Positions 1 to 9,043 of a stretch of DNA of 64,000 nt are shown piece after piece. The stretch spans positions 248,001 to 312,000 of the forward strand of contig JADJBC010000002.1 of assembly GCA_016703945.1 (NCBI GenBank), given 5' to 3'. The stretch's first letter is position 1. Every line of letters begins with the position of its first letter. The position numbers and the translations under genes are program-made. The notes under the pieces are model-generated. The model did not search any database. It was given only the letters and a program-made list of their open reading frames with translations, and was not told where the DNA came from. Source of the stretch: Candidatus Aalborgicola danicus. GTDB lineage: Bacteria > Pseudomonadota > Gammaproteobacteria > Burkholderiales > Burkholderiaceae_C.

Positions 1-439
1 TACCCGCCTCGACGACAAACAGAATCAGGTCCACATCAGCAACTGCGCCTTGTACGGTCTTGTTCAAAGATTTGTTCAGCGCATTTGCGTGCAGGGTTTG
101 GAAACCGGGCGTGTCCACAAACACAAACTGGGTGGTGCCCCGCGTATGCATGCCGGTGATGCGGTGGCGCGTGGTTTGGGCCTTGCGCGAGGTAATGCTG
201 ATTTTCTGGCCCACCAGGGCGTTCAGCAAGGTGGACTTACCAACATTGGGTTTGCCGACGATGGCCACCAGGCCGCAACGTTGGTCGCCTTCGGCCGCCG
301 CACCGGGCTGGGCCAACTTGGGCGTGCTTTTAAGCAGCCCTTCGAGCATGCTGTCCAGGTCGGGCTGTACATCATTTACATCGCTAGCCCTGGTGGAATC
401 TGAATTAGTCGCTATTGTTTTTGTAGTATTTTTTTTCAT
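1..439 (-). CDS. era: GTPase Era, N-terminal part (cut by window start)
   Basis: Era is an essential GTPase that binds 16S rRNA and takes part in 30S ribosome maturation. The visible 146 residues contain the P-loop GKPNVGKST (about residues 62-70), the switch I region with TRHRITG, and the DTPG G3 motif; the KH domain lies outside the window. The ATG at 439 overlaps the TGA of rnc as ATGA, which supports this start and translational coupling. The G domain begins about 50 residues later than in short Era proteins. Residues 5-20 of this extension are encoded by a dispersed repeat (core 386-414). An internal ATG at 349 would give a shorter product. Identity is secure; the start is less so. Confidence 0.95.
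   Translation of the reverse strand, partial: MKKNTTKTIATNSDSTRASDVNDVQPDLDSMLEGLLKSTPKLAQPGAAAEGDQRCGLVAIVGKPNVGKSTLLNALVGQKISITSRKAQTTRHRITGMHTRGTTQFVFVDTPGFQTLHANALNKSLNKTVQGAVADVDLILFVVEAG
386..414 (-). repeat. Dispersed repeat TAGC-N20-GGGCT, copy 1 (inside era)
   Basis: On the minus strand TAGC is followed after exactly 20 nt by GGGCT. The similarity to other copies extends over about 381-426, including an A-rich left flank. It lies in frame in the N-terminal extension of Era. Confidence 0.75.
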
Positions 440-1122
440 GTCTTGACTTTAGCCTTGATGGTCAGCAGCATCGCGGCAGCTGCGGCCTGTTCGCCGGACC
501 GGCGGGAGCCTCCGATGCCCCGTTCGGACAGGCGGAGTTCGGGAATCTCACACTCCACGTCAAAACTTTGCTTGTGCGCTAGACCAATGGTCGCGACCAC
601 TTTGTACAACGGCAACTTCATTTTGCGACCCTGGAGCCACTCTTGCAACTCGGTCTTCGGATCCTTGCCGATGGCATCCATTTGCGGATTGATTTCGACC
701 GCCTCAAACAAACGGTGTACCAACGCCTGAGCAGCGGCGTAACCCGCGTCCAGGTACACCGCACCGACCAGTGCCTCCAGGGTATCCGCAAGGATAGAGG
801 GCCTTTTTTGCCCGCCGGATCGCACCTCACCTTCGCCCAGTCGGATGACATCAGGCAAACCCAAACCCACTGCCAACTGGTGCAAGGTTTCCTGTTTGAC
901 CAGATTGGCCCGCACGCGAGACAAATCGCCCTCGGGCAATGTCCCCAATCGTCTGTACAACAAATCAGAAACCGCCAGGTTCAGTACAGAATCACCCAGA
1001 AATTCCAGGCGTTCGTAATGGTCAATGGAAAAACTGCGATGTGTCAGCGCCTGGATCAACAATACCGGGTTGCTAAAAACATGTTGCAAACGCCGCTGCA
1101 ACTCCAGCAAACTGTCTGCCAC
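436..1122 (-). CDS. rnc: Ribonuclease III
   Basis: RNase III cleaves double-stranded RNA in rRNA precursors and some mRNAs. The 228-residue protein has the signature ERLEFLGDS at residues 37-45, with the metal-binding Glu40 and Asp44, then the second acidic cluster around DTLEALVGAVYLDAG. A C-terminal double-stranded RNA-binding domain follows (about residues 155-225). The start codon is GTG at 1122, one base after the TAG of the DUF4845 gene, and the stop overlaps the era start. The order lepA-lepB-DUF4845-rnc-era is common in Burkholderiales. Length is normal for the family. Confidence 0.98.
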   Translation of the reverse strand: MADSLLELQRRLQHVFSNPVLLIQALTHRSFSIDHYERLEFLGDSVLNLAVSDLLYRRLGTLPEGDLSRVRANLVKQETLHQLAVGLGLPDVIRLGEGEVRSGGQKRPSILADTLEALVGAVYLDAGYAAAQALVHRLFEAVEINPQMDAIGKDPKTELQEWLQGRKMKLPLYKVVATIGLAHKQSFDVECEIPELRLSERGIGGSRRSGEQAAAAAMLLTIKAKVKT

Positions 1123-1123
1123 G

Positions 1124-1477
1124 CTACTTGGAACGACCGGAATATTTGAGAGTCAACCAGGCTGGGCCCGCCAAGTGAATCTCGCGCTGGTAGGCAAAAC
1201 TGACAACAACTTTGTCACCTTCCTTGGTAACTTCCAGCTCTTTACCAGTTACCGAACTGATGTTGTCAATTGAGGCACTTTTGTCGAAAGTGGCCCGGAT
1301 TTCCGGCACCGAGTTACCGGCTTGGGCCAGGTTGACCGCTTTGACGACGGACTGGTATTCCAGAAACGTCGGAAACACCTGAGCCGCAATGACCCCGGAA
1401 ATTCCGACCACTGCACCCACAAAAACCAGACCCAAAAACGTGATTCCGCGTTGTGTGGATTTACCTTGCACTCTCAT
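1124..1477 (-). CDS. DUF4845 family protein with one membrane anchor
   Basis: This 117-residue protein begins with a short basic stretch (QGKSTQRG) and a hydrophobic segment at about residues 12-35, giving a single N-terminal membrane anchor with a small periplasmic domain. The pilin-like start followed by a compact domain fits DUF4845 proteins, which sit between lepB and rnc in many betaproteobacteria and pseudomonads. It ends one base before the GTG of rnc and starts 16 bases after lepB, so it belongs to the same transcript. Its molecular role is not known. Confidence 0.85.
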   Translation of the reverse strand: MRVQGKSTQRGITFLGLVFVGAVVGISGVIAAQVFPTFLEYQSVVKAVNLAQAGNSVPEIRATFDKSASIDNISSVTGKELEVTKEGDKVVVSFAYQREIHLAGPAWLTLKYSGRSK

Positions 1478-1493
1478 GTGTCAATTCTCCTCT

Positions 1494-2459
1494 TCAGTCA
1501 AATGAGCCGATTCGCTTCGGGTTGCCAAAATTCATCCAGATGGCAAACGCCCTGCCCACGATATTTTTCTCTGGCACAAATCCCCAGTACCGTGAATCCA
1601 GAGAATTGTCGCGATTGTCGCCCATCATGAAATAGTGTCCATCCGGCACTTTACAGCTCACCCCTTCGACCGAATACAGGCAACCATCTCGACCAGCAAA
1701 ATTATCGGCTCCCGGCACAAACGCTGGCCGTTCGTCATCGTTCAGTACCCTGTGGGTTTTTTCACCCAGAGTCTCTTCGAGCTGCTTGAAGTAGCGCATG
1801 GCATCTTCGTCAAAGAACTCGGGCAATGCAGTGGTCGCAATCGCCTGACCGTTCACGGTCAACCGTTTGTTGATGTAGGCCACCGTGTCGCCTGGCAAAC
1901 CCACTACGCGTTTGATGTAATCCAGGCTGGGCTTGGGGGGGTAACGAAACACCATGACGTCGCCTCGTTTGGGTGGTGTACCTTCGGTGATTTTGGTATT
2001 CAACACCGGTAGACGTAAACCATAGGTGAATTTATTGACCAGGATGAGATCGCCAACCAGCAGCGTGGGGATCATGGAACCCGAAGGAATCTTGAACGGC
2101 TCCACCAGGAACGAGCGCAGGAAGAATACAGCAATGATGACGGGGAACAAGCCGGCAGTCCAGTCCAGCCACCAAGGTTGCATGAGAATGCGGTTCTTTG
2201 CTTCGGCAATATCGCCATCCACCTGGCTGATTCCCATCTTTCCCAGGTCTTCACGCCGTCTGGCGTCCGACGCCTCCAGTAATGCTGCTGCAGCTTGCCG
2301 CTGCGGTAGAAAGTAGAAGCGCTCAGCCAGCCAATAAGCGCCAGTGACCACCGTGGCAACAAAGAGCAGCAGCGCAAAGTTACCCTCTACGTAACCAAAA
2401 TACCAGGAACCCGCGTACAACACAAAAGCAGCCAATACGGCAGAGGTCAGGCCTTGCAT
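1494..2459 (-). CDS. lepB: Signal peptidase I
   Basis: LepB removes signal peptides from exported proteins at the periplasmic face of the inner membrane. The 321-residue protein has two N-terminal membrane segments (about residues 5-45), a cytoplasmic loop and a third segment near residues 102-118. Box B PSGSM at 125-129 contains the catalytic Ser128, and YIKRVVGLPGD holds the general base Lys183. The conserved GDNRDNSLDSRYWG block follows near the C-terminus. The ATG shares one base with the TGA of lepA (TGATG), so the two genes are translationally coupled. Confidence 0.98.
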   Translation of the reverse strand: MQGLTSAVLAAFVLYAGSWYFGYVEGNFALLLFVATVVTGAYWLAERFYFLPQRQAAAALLEASDARRREDLGKMGISQVDGDIAEAKNRILMQPWWLDWTAGLFPVIIAVFFLRSFLVEPFKIPSGSMIPTLLVGDLILVNKFTYGLRLPVLNTKITEGTPPKRGDVMVFRYPPKPSLDYIKRVVGLPGDTVAYINKRLTVNGQAIATTALPEFFDEDAMRYFKQLEETLGEKTHRVLNDDERPAFVPGADNFAGRDGCLYSVEGVSCKVPDGHYFMMGDNRDNSLDSRYWGFVPEKNIVGRAFAIWMNFGNPKRIGSFD

Positions 2460-4270
2460 CAGTCCTCCACCTGCAAAATAGCCAGGAATGCCTCTTGGGG
2501 CACTTCCACAGATCCGACTTGTTTCATACGTTTCTTACCTGCTTTTTGTTTTTCAAGGAGCTTCTTTTTGCGCGAAATATCGCCGCCGTAACACTTGGCG
2601 AGCACGTTCTTGCGAAGGGCTTTGATTGTCTCACGGGCAATGATGTTGGCCCCGATAGCGGCCTGGATGGCGACGTCATACATCTGGCGGGAAATGATTT
2701 CCCGCATCTTGGCCACCACAGCCCGGCCGCGATACTGACTTTGGGCGCGGTGCAACATGATGGATAAGGCATCGACCTTTTCGCCGTTGAGCAAGATGTC
2801 GACCTTGACGACATCGGCCGCGCGGTATTCCTTGAACTCGTAGTCCATCGAGGCATAACCCCGGCTCACGCTCTTGAGCTTGTCAAAGAAGTCCAGCACG
2901 ATTTCGGCCAGTGGCATTTCATATGTCAGCACCACTTGACGCCCCTTGTAGGCCATGTTCATCTGCACGCCACGCTTCTGGTTGGCCAGGGTCATGACCA
3001 CACCCACATACTCCTGCGGCATGTAGAGATGCATGGTGACGATGGGCTCGCGGATCTCGGCCATCTTGCCTACGTCGGGCATCTTGGAGGGGTTCTCCAC
3101 CATGATGACTTCGCCGTCGTTCTTCATCACCTGGTAGACCACGCTGGGTGCCGTGGTGATCAGGTCCTGGTCGAACTCGCGCTCCAGCCGCTCCTGCACA
3201 ATTTCCATGTGCAGCAAGCCCAGGAAGCCGCAGCGAAATCCAAAGCCCAGCGCCTGCGAGACTTCGGGCTCGTAGTGTAGGGAGGCATCGTTGAGCTTGA
3301 GTTTTTCCAGCGCGTCGCGCAGCGAGTCGTATTCGCTGGCTTCCGTGGGATAGAGGCCAGCAAACACTTGGGGTTGGATTTCCTTGAAGCCCGGCAGGGC
3401 TTCTGTGGCGGTTGCCGAGGCGCCGCCGGTGCCAGGCTTGATCAATGTGACGGTGTCACCGACCTTGGCCGCCTGCAGTTCTTTGATGCCGGCAATAATA
3501 AAACCCACTTCACCCGCTTCTAACGAGTTTCTGGGCTGTGTAGCCGGCGTGAACACGCCCAGGTTGTCGGCGTTGTACATGGCGCCCGAGGCCATCATCT
3601 TGATGCGATCGCCTTTGGCCAGACGACCATCGACCACACGCACCAGCATCACCACACCCACATAGCTGTCGAACCAGCTGTCGATGATCATGGCGCGCAG
3701 CGGTCCGTTTGGGTTGCCCTTAGGCGCAGGAATCTTGGCAACGATGGCTTCCAGAATGTCGTCGATGCCGAGACCGGTTTTGGCGGAGCACACAATTGCG
3801 TCAGTCGCGTCGATACCGATCACGTCTTCAATTTCACTGCGCGCGTTGTCGGGGTCGGCGTTGGGCAGGTCGATTTTGTTGAGGACCGGCAGCACTTCCA
3901 CATGCAGATCCAATGCGGTGTAGCAGTTGGCCACTGTCTGTGCTTCAACGCCTTGACTTGCATCTACAACCAGCAGGGCACCTTCGCATGCAGACAGCGA
4001 ACGACTCACTTCATATGAGAAGTCCACATGGCCCGGCGTGTCGATCAAATTGAGGTTGTAAACCTGTCCGTCCAGAGCTTTGTATTGCAGTGCTGCGGTC
4101 TGCGCCTTGATGGTTATCCCACGCTCTTTTTCGATGTCCATCGAGTCCAGAACCTGCGCTTCCATGTCGCGTGCTTCGAGTCCACCACAGCGTTGTATCA
4201 ACCGGTCCGCGAGAGTGGATTTGCCGTGATCAATGTGCGCAATGATCGAAAAATTTCTGATGTGATTCAT
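2459..4270 (-). CDS. lepA: Elongation factor 4 (back-translocating GTPase LepA)
   Basis: LepA is a ribosome-bound GTPase related to EF-G. The P-loop AHIDHGKST, the DTPGHVDF G3 motif, NKID and the SAKTG G5 motif are all present, and the C-terminal half carries the LepA-specific domain rich in KRGVQMN and DILLNGEKVDALS. At 603 residues it has normal length. I chose the ATG at 4270; the TTG just before it (4273) is in frame but less likely. The stop overlaps the lepB start by one base. It appears to be the first gene of the lepA-lepB-DUF4845-rnc-era transcript, since a terminator lies just upstream. Confidence 0.98.
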   Translation of the reverse strand: MNHIRNFSIIAHIDHGKSTLADRLIQRCGGLEARDMEAQVLDSMDIEKERGITIKAQTAALQYKALDGQVYNLNLIDTPGHVDFSYEVSRSLSACEGALLVVDASQGVEAQTVANCYTALDLHVEVLPVLNKIDLPNADPDNARSEIEDVIGIDATDAIVCSAKTGLGIDDILEAIVAKIPAPKGNPNGPLRAMIIDSWFDSYVGVVMLVRVVDGRLAKGDRIKMMASGAMYNADNLGVFTPATQPRNSLEAGEVGFIIAGIKELQAAKVGDTVTLIKPGTGGASATATEALPGFKEIQPQVFAGLYPTEASEYDSLRDALEKLKLNDASLHYEPEVSQALGFGFRCGFLGLLHMEIVQERLEREFDQDLITTAPSVVYQVMKNDGEVIMVENPSKMPDVGKMAEIREPIVTMHLYMPQEYVGVVMTLANQKRGVQMNMAYKGRQVVLTYEMPLAEIVLDFFDKLKSVSRGYASMDYEFKEYRAADVVKVDILLNGEKVDALSIMLHRAQSQYRGRAVVAKMREIISRQMYDVAIQAAIGANIIARETIKALRKNVLAKCYGGDISRKKKLLEKQKAGKKRMKQVGSVEVPQEAFLAILQVED

Positions 4271-4313
4271 CAACGAAAACGCTTAAGTGGTTGAATTAAA
4301 AAGAGGGAGGCAA

Positions 4314-4345
4314 GAAAAAAGGGCGCGTCGGATATTGACGCGCCC
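4314..4345 (-). terminator. Intrinsic terminator upstream of lepA
   Basis: A perfect 9-bp stem GGGCGCGTC / GACGCGCCC (4321-4329 and 4337-4345) with a 7-nt loop is followed on the minus strand by TTTTTTCTTG. It would stop minus-strand transcription coming from the mucD side before lepA, or act as an attenuator in a lepA leader. Confidence 0.8.
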
Positions 4346-4439
4346 TGAACCAACAATCATTGGCAACTGCGAAGGTTGGAGCTTCATTGTAGGCAAAAAG
4401 TCCTGAAAACAAAGCGTCAAAAACAGCATGTTGATGTCG

Positions 4440-4545
4440 TTGTGACTCAGCAACAGTTATCTTATACACAGGTTATTAACAATTCTAGGGATAAGGTTCT
4501 GCACAACTTGTGGGTGATCTGTGGATCAGCTGTGGGGGACTTTCC
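4440..4545. promoter_or_regulatory. Cluster of DnaA-box-like motifs in the lepA-mucD gap
   Basis: Within the 482-bp gene-free gap 4271-4752, TTATACACA (4462-4470) matches the relaxed DnaA box TTWTNCACA exactly. TTCTGCACA (4497-4505) and TGTGGATCA (4520-4528, reverse strand) each differ at one position. Three TGTGG pentamers begin at 4509, 4520 and 4531, exactly 11 bp apart. The region is AT-richer than its surroundings. This could be a DnaA-binding locus, a promoter region for lepA, or chance. The rest of the gap holds two terminators and no gene that I can see. Confidence 0.4.
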
Positions 4546-4703
4546 AACATCCCATATGATGGATTTTTCAGGATCCATATGTCCATACCGGGCATTGCAG
4601 ACCGTGCATTCTAACCAATTTCCAAACTTTACAAAAAGTTAGCGAGTGCACACATGCATATTCTTTGATCCGGCCGAAACAAAAAAATTCTCACTTTAGG
4701 TTT

Positions 4704-4740
4704 AAACAACCCTGAAACCCCATGAGTTTGAGGGTTGTTT
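4704..4740 (-). terminator. Hairpin downstream of mucD
   Basis: A perfect 10-bp stem AAACAACCCT / AGGGTTGTTT (4704-4713 and 4731-4740) lies 12 bp after the mucD stop. The arms supply A and T tracts, so it may work as a terminator although the downstream U tract is short. Confidence 0.6.
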
Positions 4741-4752
4741 GCCGACAAGATT

Positions 4753-6216
4753 TCAGCGGGAAGGCTTAATTAATACCCACTGAACCAGATCAGCGCGACG
4801 AACCAAAACGGGCAAAGTCTTTGATTTATCGTGTTTGGCAAGTGCCGCTTCGAAGTCCTTGACCGAAGAAACCTCTGCGTTGCCCAACGACAGTATCACG
4901 TCGCCTTCGCGCAAACCGGCGCGGGCCGCTGCGTCTACCGCACCCTCAACCCGTACCCCGCCTTTGATCTTCAACTCCTTCTTCTGGGCATCCGACAACT
5001 CACTGACCACGAGGCCAATTGCCTGGCCCGCGCCAGATGCTTTGGCCTTCTCATCACGGCCGGATGCCTTGACCACTGGTTTGTCCGCTTCGACCTCGGC
5101 AACCGTAATGCTGAGGTCCTTGTAGGTACCTCGGCGAAACACCGTGATGGCGCTCTTGGTGCCTGGCTTGGTACCACCAATCATGCGTGGCAAGTCGCTG
5201 GACTTCTCGATGGCCTTTCCATCAAAACGGGTGATGATGTCTCCCGCCTCGATGCCCGCCTTGTCCGCAGGCAATCCTGGCTCCACAGCCCGCACCATCG
5301 CACCGGTTGGTTTGCCTAGCCCCAATGACTCAGCAATCTCTTTGCTGACTTGTTCAATCTGCACGCCAATGCGACCCCGTGACACGCGACCGGAACTGCG
5401 CAGCTGGTCGCTGACGCGCACTGCCTCATCCATGGGAATGGCAAACGAAATACCCATAAAACCGCCAGAGCGAGAATAGATCTGGCTGTTGATACCCACA
5501 ACTTCACCACGCATATTGATCAGCGGGCCACCGGAGTTGCCCGGATTGATGGCGACGTCGGTCTGGATGAAAGGCAGATAGTCGCCGGTGTCACGCTGCT
5601 TGGCGCTCACGATACCAGCCGTGACCGAATTTTCCAACCCGAACGGTGAGCCAATGGCCATGACCCATTCACCAACCCGCAGACGACTGACGTCACCAAT
5701 CTTGACGGCGGGCAACCCGTTCACCTCAATCTTCACAACAGCCACATCACTGCGTTTGTCGGTACCAATGATCTTCGCTTTGAATTCACGCTTGTCAGTC
5801 AGCGTAACCAAGACTTCATCCGCCCCGTCCACCACATGGGCGTTGGTCATGATGAAGCCGTCTGCGGTCAGGATGAAACCAGAGCCCACACCACGCGGTT
5901 GTTCCTCTTCCTGTTGTGGGCGATTTTGCCGGGGTGCTTGACGGGGCAGATTGGGCATGGGAAGACCGAACCGCCGGAAAAATTCCAGCATATCTTCATC
6001 ACCCATTCCGCCGTGAGGGGAACGGGCTGCGACCTTTTCCATAGTGCGGATGTTCACGACAGAAGGGCCAACCTGTTCAACCAGCTCTGTGAAATCAGGC
6101 AGACCCTTGACCTGAGCGGCCGCCGGCTGCAGCGGGGAAACGGCAACAAAAGCAGCACCAGTCATCGTCAGCGCCACAAAGAAACTACGCACGGGTTTGA
6201 GCATATGGTGTGTCAT
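4753..6216 (-). CDS. mucD: Periplasmic serine protease MucD/DegP (Do family)
   Basis: This HtrA-type protease degrades misfolded periplasmic proteins. The 487-residue precursor has a signal peptide ending near AAAQ (residue 35). The protease domain holds the triad His127 (NAHVVD), Asp157 (RSDVAV) and Ser228 (NPGNSGG). Two PDZ domains follow (about residues 285-375 and 400-480). It is the last gene of the rpoE-rseA-rseB-mucD set, an arrangement typical of the sigma-E response in pseudomonads and betaproteobacteria. A second possible start, MLKP, lies four codons in. The family call is secure; the MucD symbol follows from context. Confidence 0.95.
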   Translation of the reverse strand: MTHHMLKPVRSFFVALTMTGAAFVAVSPLQPAAAQVKGLPDFTELVEQVGPSVVNIRTMEKVAARSPHGGMGDEDMLEFFRRFGLPMPNLPRQAPRQNRPQQEEEQPRGVGSGFILTADGFIMTNAHVVDGADEVLVTLTDKREFKAKIIGTDKRSDVAVVKIEVNGLPAVKIGDVSRLRVGEWVMAIGSPFGLENSVTAGIVSAKQRDTGDYLPFIQTDVAINPGNSGGPLINMRGEVVGINSQIYSRSGGFMGISFAIPMDEAVRVSDQLRSSGRVSRGRIGVQIEQVSKEIAESLGLGKPTGAMVRAVEPGLPADKAGIEAGDIITRFDGKAIEKSSDLPRMIGGTKPGTKSAITVFRRGTYKDLSITVAEVEADKPVVKASGRDEKAKASGAGQAIGLVVSELSDAQKKELKIKGGVRVEGAVDAAARAGLREGDVILSLGNAEVSSVKDFEAALAKHDKSKTLPVLVRRADLVQWVLIKPSR

Positions 6217-6286
6217 TATTTTTTCCAGTCAACGGATCAGTTTTGTCATTGAGCAGCGTTTCGCTGGCAGAGTTCAACTTAGGGGT

Positions 6287-7297
6287 TTATTTCTTACGTT
6301 CAAGTGCCTGGGCGAACGCATTCAGTGTGACGGGAGGAACCTCTCCCACAACCGTCACCCACCAGTCATTGGCGCGCCGCGTCAACGTATGGGTGGCCCC
6401 CCCCATACTGGCAAAGCCCTCACGTACATGACGCTGGCGGTCATAGGCTTCGACAAACAGGGAAACCGTTGCAACACCGTCAGAAAACATCCATTGCATG
6501 GTTTCGTACCCTTTGGCATCGCCACCTTTGACGCCAGCGGTACCCCGGCGTTGAAAGCACACCATGGGCTTGAAGCCGTCGACATCTTTTTGCAATGCCC
6601 AGCCTTGATCATGCGCCGTCGTTTTTTGGAGATCGGGGCGCACCACCTGGTAACCTTCGGTATCGCCCAACTTCGAGAGTTTTCCGACATTGATGTTTGC
6701 GTCGAGTTGCAGCTCAGAGAACGCAGCCTGCTCCAGCACCTTGCCGTCCAGATCGAGCGTCTGCAACTGAACAATCAAGCCTGACTTGCGTTCACTCCAG
6801 ACCCGGTATCCATAACGCAAGCGATCGACTGGAAGAAGTTGAAACACGTCTGACTCAAACCCGGCGATACGCTCTGTCCCCATCCCTCTCAATCGATAGA
6901 AATCACCAATAGATGACGCGTTGGTTTTGAGCAGACTCGGAAACAAACCCAGGGACTCGCGCACTTCTGCGACAGCAATCTTGGATTGAGGGAAAAACGT
7001 GACGACCTGGTCGTTGCGCCTGAAGATTGAGCGCGGCGTACCGCTCAAGGACTCCACTCGTTCCAATTGCTGCGCTCCATCGCAGAAATGCCAAATTCTG
7101 GCACTCGCCATGTTCGATCCCGCCGATACAACAAACGTCCCCGTGTAAACACTTTGGCGCGAAGCCTCATGGACACGCAACAACCAGGCATTCAGGGACA
7201 GGTCGACAGATGTCGCCTGACCCCACACCAGCCCCTGCGACACCCACATCAGGCAGGCCACCAGCAGCAAACGACACCAGCCAAGCGGTGTCGTCAC
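6287..7297 (-). CDS. rseB: Sigma-E regulator RseB/MucB
   Basis: RseB is a periplasmic protein that binds RseA and shields it from proteolysis; mislocalised lipoproteins or LPS release it. This 336-residue protein starts with a signal peptide (about residues 1-26, ending VWGQA) and has the two-domain MucB/RseB fold pattern, with a lipoprotein-carrier-like N-terminal part and the C-terminal MucB_RseB domain. Its ATG overlaps the stop of rseA as ATGA (7294-7297). It ends 70 bases before mucD. Confidence 0.93.
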   Translation of the reverse strand: MTTPLGWCRLLLVACLMWVSQGLVWGQATSVDLSLNAWLLRVHEASRQSVYTGTFVVSAGSNMASARIWHFCDGAQQLERVESLSGTPRSIFRRNDQVVTFFPQSKIAVAEVRESLGLFPSLLKTNASSIGDFYRLRGMGTERIAGFESDVFQLLPVDRLRYGYRVWSERKSGLIVQLQTLDLDGKVLEQAAFSELQLDANINVGKLSKLGDTEGYQVVRPDLQKTTAHDQGWALQKDVDGFKPMVCFQRRGTAGVKGGDAKGYETMQWMFSDGVATVSLFVEAYDRQRHVREGFASMGGATHTLTRRANDWWVTVVGEVPPVTLNAFAQALERKK

Positions 7298-7917
7298 CGA
7301 CCGACCCCCTCGTAGGTGGCATTGCGTAAAAACCCGGCCGGCACCTGCAGGGCAGAATGTCCACCCAATTGGCGGTGGGCCGCCATCAATTCATCCAGTT
7401 GTGGATCACGAAGCATTGGCCCTGTGCCGGCTTCTGAAACCACAGCCGATGGCAGCGAGACGGACGGGCTCACGGACGCAACTTCCGGCCCATTGCGCTG
7501 CCCAGACTGCATCCACACAGCTGAAACGACGACACCCAAAAAAGCCGCAAAGGACACACCCGCCAATGCCTTCCAGCGAAAGACAGAAGCATTGGATGCG
7601 ATTTGATGCCGTTGGGCTGGGACACCGGGTGCATGACCGTCATTGCCAAATCCAGCCTCAACGGAGTCGCTGCGAACTCCGTCCGGTTCTTGAGCCAAGC
7701 GTTGCTGCAATCTTTCCAAAAAAGCAAAGTCATCCCGGCAGGGTGCCAATTCGGGGCTGCGCATGACATCACCAACGACCTGGTAGATATGCCATGTCTG
7801 CACAGCTTGCGGATCTTGCAACAACGAATCAAAAGTGAACTCGCGGTCTTCGGCGGGAACACGGCCATCGATCAACGATGAGATCCGTTCATTGGTATTC
7901 GGATTGAGATCACCCAT
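7294..7917 (-). CDS. rseA: Anti-sigma-E factor RseA/MucA
   Basis: RseA holds sigma-E inactive at the inner membrane. The N-terminal 80 residues match the anti-sigma domain: NERISSLIDG near the start, then QTWHIYQVVGDVMR. A single membrane segment lies at about residues 115-133 (WKALAGVSFAAFLGVVVSAV), and the C-terminal part is periplasmic. At 207 residues it has typical length. It begins nine bases after the rpoE stop and is translationally coupled to rseB. Confidence 0.92.
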   Translation of the reverse strand: MGDLNPNTNERISSLIDGRVPAEDREFTFDSLLQDPQAVQTWHIYQVVGDVMRSPELAPCRDDFAFLERLQQRLAQEPDGVRSDSVEAGFGNDGHAPGVPAQRHQIASNASVFRWKALAGVSFAAFLGVVVSAVWMQSGQRNGPEVASVSPSVSLPSAVVSEAGTGPMLRDPQLDELMAAHRQLGGHSALQVPAGFLRNATYEGVGR

Positions 7918-7926
7918 TTGAATTCC

Positions 7927-8550
7927 TCACCAGCGCTTTCCCGTCTGTTTATCTAACAATGGCCGCACACGCACTGAAATTGCTTCCCGAGCGCGAAAAA
8001 TACGTGACCTTACCGTTCCAACTGGACAATTCATAGCCGCAGCAATCTCTTCATACGTCAAACCTTCTATTTCCCTCAACACCACGGCTTGGCGCAAATC
8101 GACCGGCAGGGCTTCGATCGCCGCATTGACGACTGCAGCGATTTCTTTGGCCGCAAGAATGGATTCGGGTCCTTCGTCGGTCATTGGTTCGTCTTTTCTC
8201 CAGGAAGTTTCATCGCCGTCATCGTTTCCCGAAAAATTGTCGAAAGCTGCGGGCGTCTGCTTAAGCTCCAGCAGAAACTTTTTGGCAGTGTTCACTGCGA
8301 TACGGTACAGCCAGGTGTAGAACTGTGCGTCACCTCTGAACTGGTGCAAAGCCCGGTAGGCGCGCACGAAGGTCTCTTGCGCAATGTCCTCGACCAAATC
8401 CACATCTCGAACCATGCGGCCAATCAGACGCTGGATTCTGCGCTGATACTTCAGTACCAGCAGCCCGTACGCGCGTTGATCGCCAGCGACCGTGCGCTCC
8501 ACAAGCACTGCGTCACTGTCCTGCGCGGTCACAGGTGGCAGTTGGGTCAC
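7927..8550 (-). CDS. rpoE: RNA polymerase sigma factor RpoE (sigma-24)
   Basis: This ECF sigma factor directs the envelope-stress regulon. Region 2 is seen at about residues 22-90 (DVDLVEDIAQETFVRAYRAL), and region 4 at about 145-195 (LREIEGLTYEEIAAAMNCPV, then GTVRSRIFRAREA). The 207-residue length is normal. The ATG overlaps the stop of the upstream YgfX-like gene as ATGA (8547-8550). Anti-sigma factor and RseB follow directly, so the whole control loop is one transcript. Confidence 0.97.
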   Translation of the reverse strand: MTQLPPVTAQDSDAVLVERTVAGDQRAYGLLVLKYQRRIQRLIGRMVRDVDLVEDIAQETFVRAYRALHQFRGDAQFYTWLYRIAVNTAKKFLLELKQTPAAFDNFSGNDDGDETSWRKDEPMTDEGPESILAAKEIAAVVNAAIEALPVDLRQAVVLREIEGLTYEEIAAAMNCPVGTVRSRIFRAREAISVRVRPLLDKQTGKRW

Positions 8551-9017
8551 ACAGTGCCCCCCAAACGAGGGGTCGAACGCTCAACATCGTGCGCCCCAAC
8601 GTCCGGTGACGACACGACCGCGCGCCGCAGCGCACTCCAGGCAACAGCGTCCTGACCGGCTTCGAGCCAAACCCAGACCCGATGTCCCGCCGCATCGTGC
8701 AGAGACACCAGAAGAGCCTTTCCCCAATCCAGTTGCAATGCCAAGCAGGGAGCCGTGTTGTCATCAAATGCAGACGAGTACCAACGACTACCGTCCCACC
8801 GCAAATACCCCGGTAGAGTTTGCCCCCACCGTGAGACAGCGATTGCGGTTGTGAGTAGCACGGATGAAGTTAAAGCCAATGCTTTCCAACTCGATTGAGG
8901 CGGCTCCAGCTGGAAGCCCAGCAGCGATGCCACGCCCAATAGGGAAAGAATGAGAATACAACGCAGGTGCCAGCGCGACCTGGCGGTTGAAACACTGACC
9001 GCTGGCGCCCGGTGCAT
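8547..9017 (-). CDS. YgfX-like small membrane protein
   Basis: A 156-residue protein with two close membrane segments (about residues 18-37 and 45-62), followed by a short soluble domain with LRWDGSRWY and a Trp-rich strand pattern ending AWSALRRAVV. This architecture resembles the YgfX/CptA family. Proteins of this kind occupy the fabF-rpoE gap in several Burkholderiales. It starts 26 bases after the fabF stop and overlaps rpoE by ATGA, so its expression is tied to sigma-E. The family assignment is tentative. Confidence 0.65.
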   Translation of the reverse strand: MHRAPAVSVSTARSRWHLRCILILSLLGVASLLGFQLEPPQSSWKALALTSSVLLTTAIAVSRWGQTLPGYLRWDGSRWYSSAFDDNTAPCLALQLDWGKALLVSLHDAAGHRVWVWLEAGQDAVAWSALRRAVVSSPDVGAHDVERSTPRLGGTV

Positions 9018-9043
9018 ATCCTGTGGCGGATGGCCGGCGCGGC

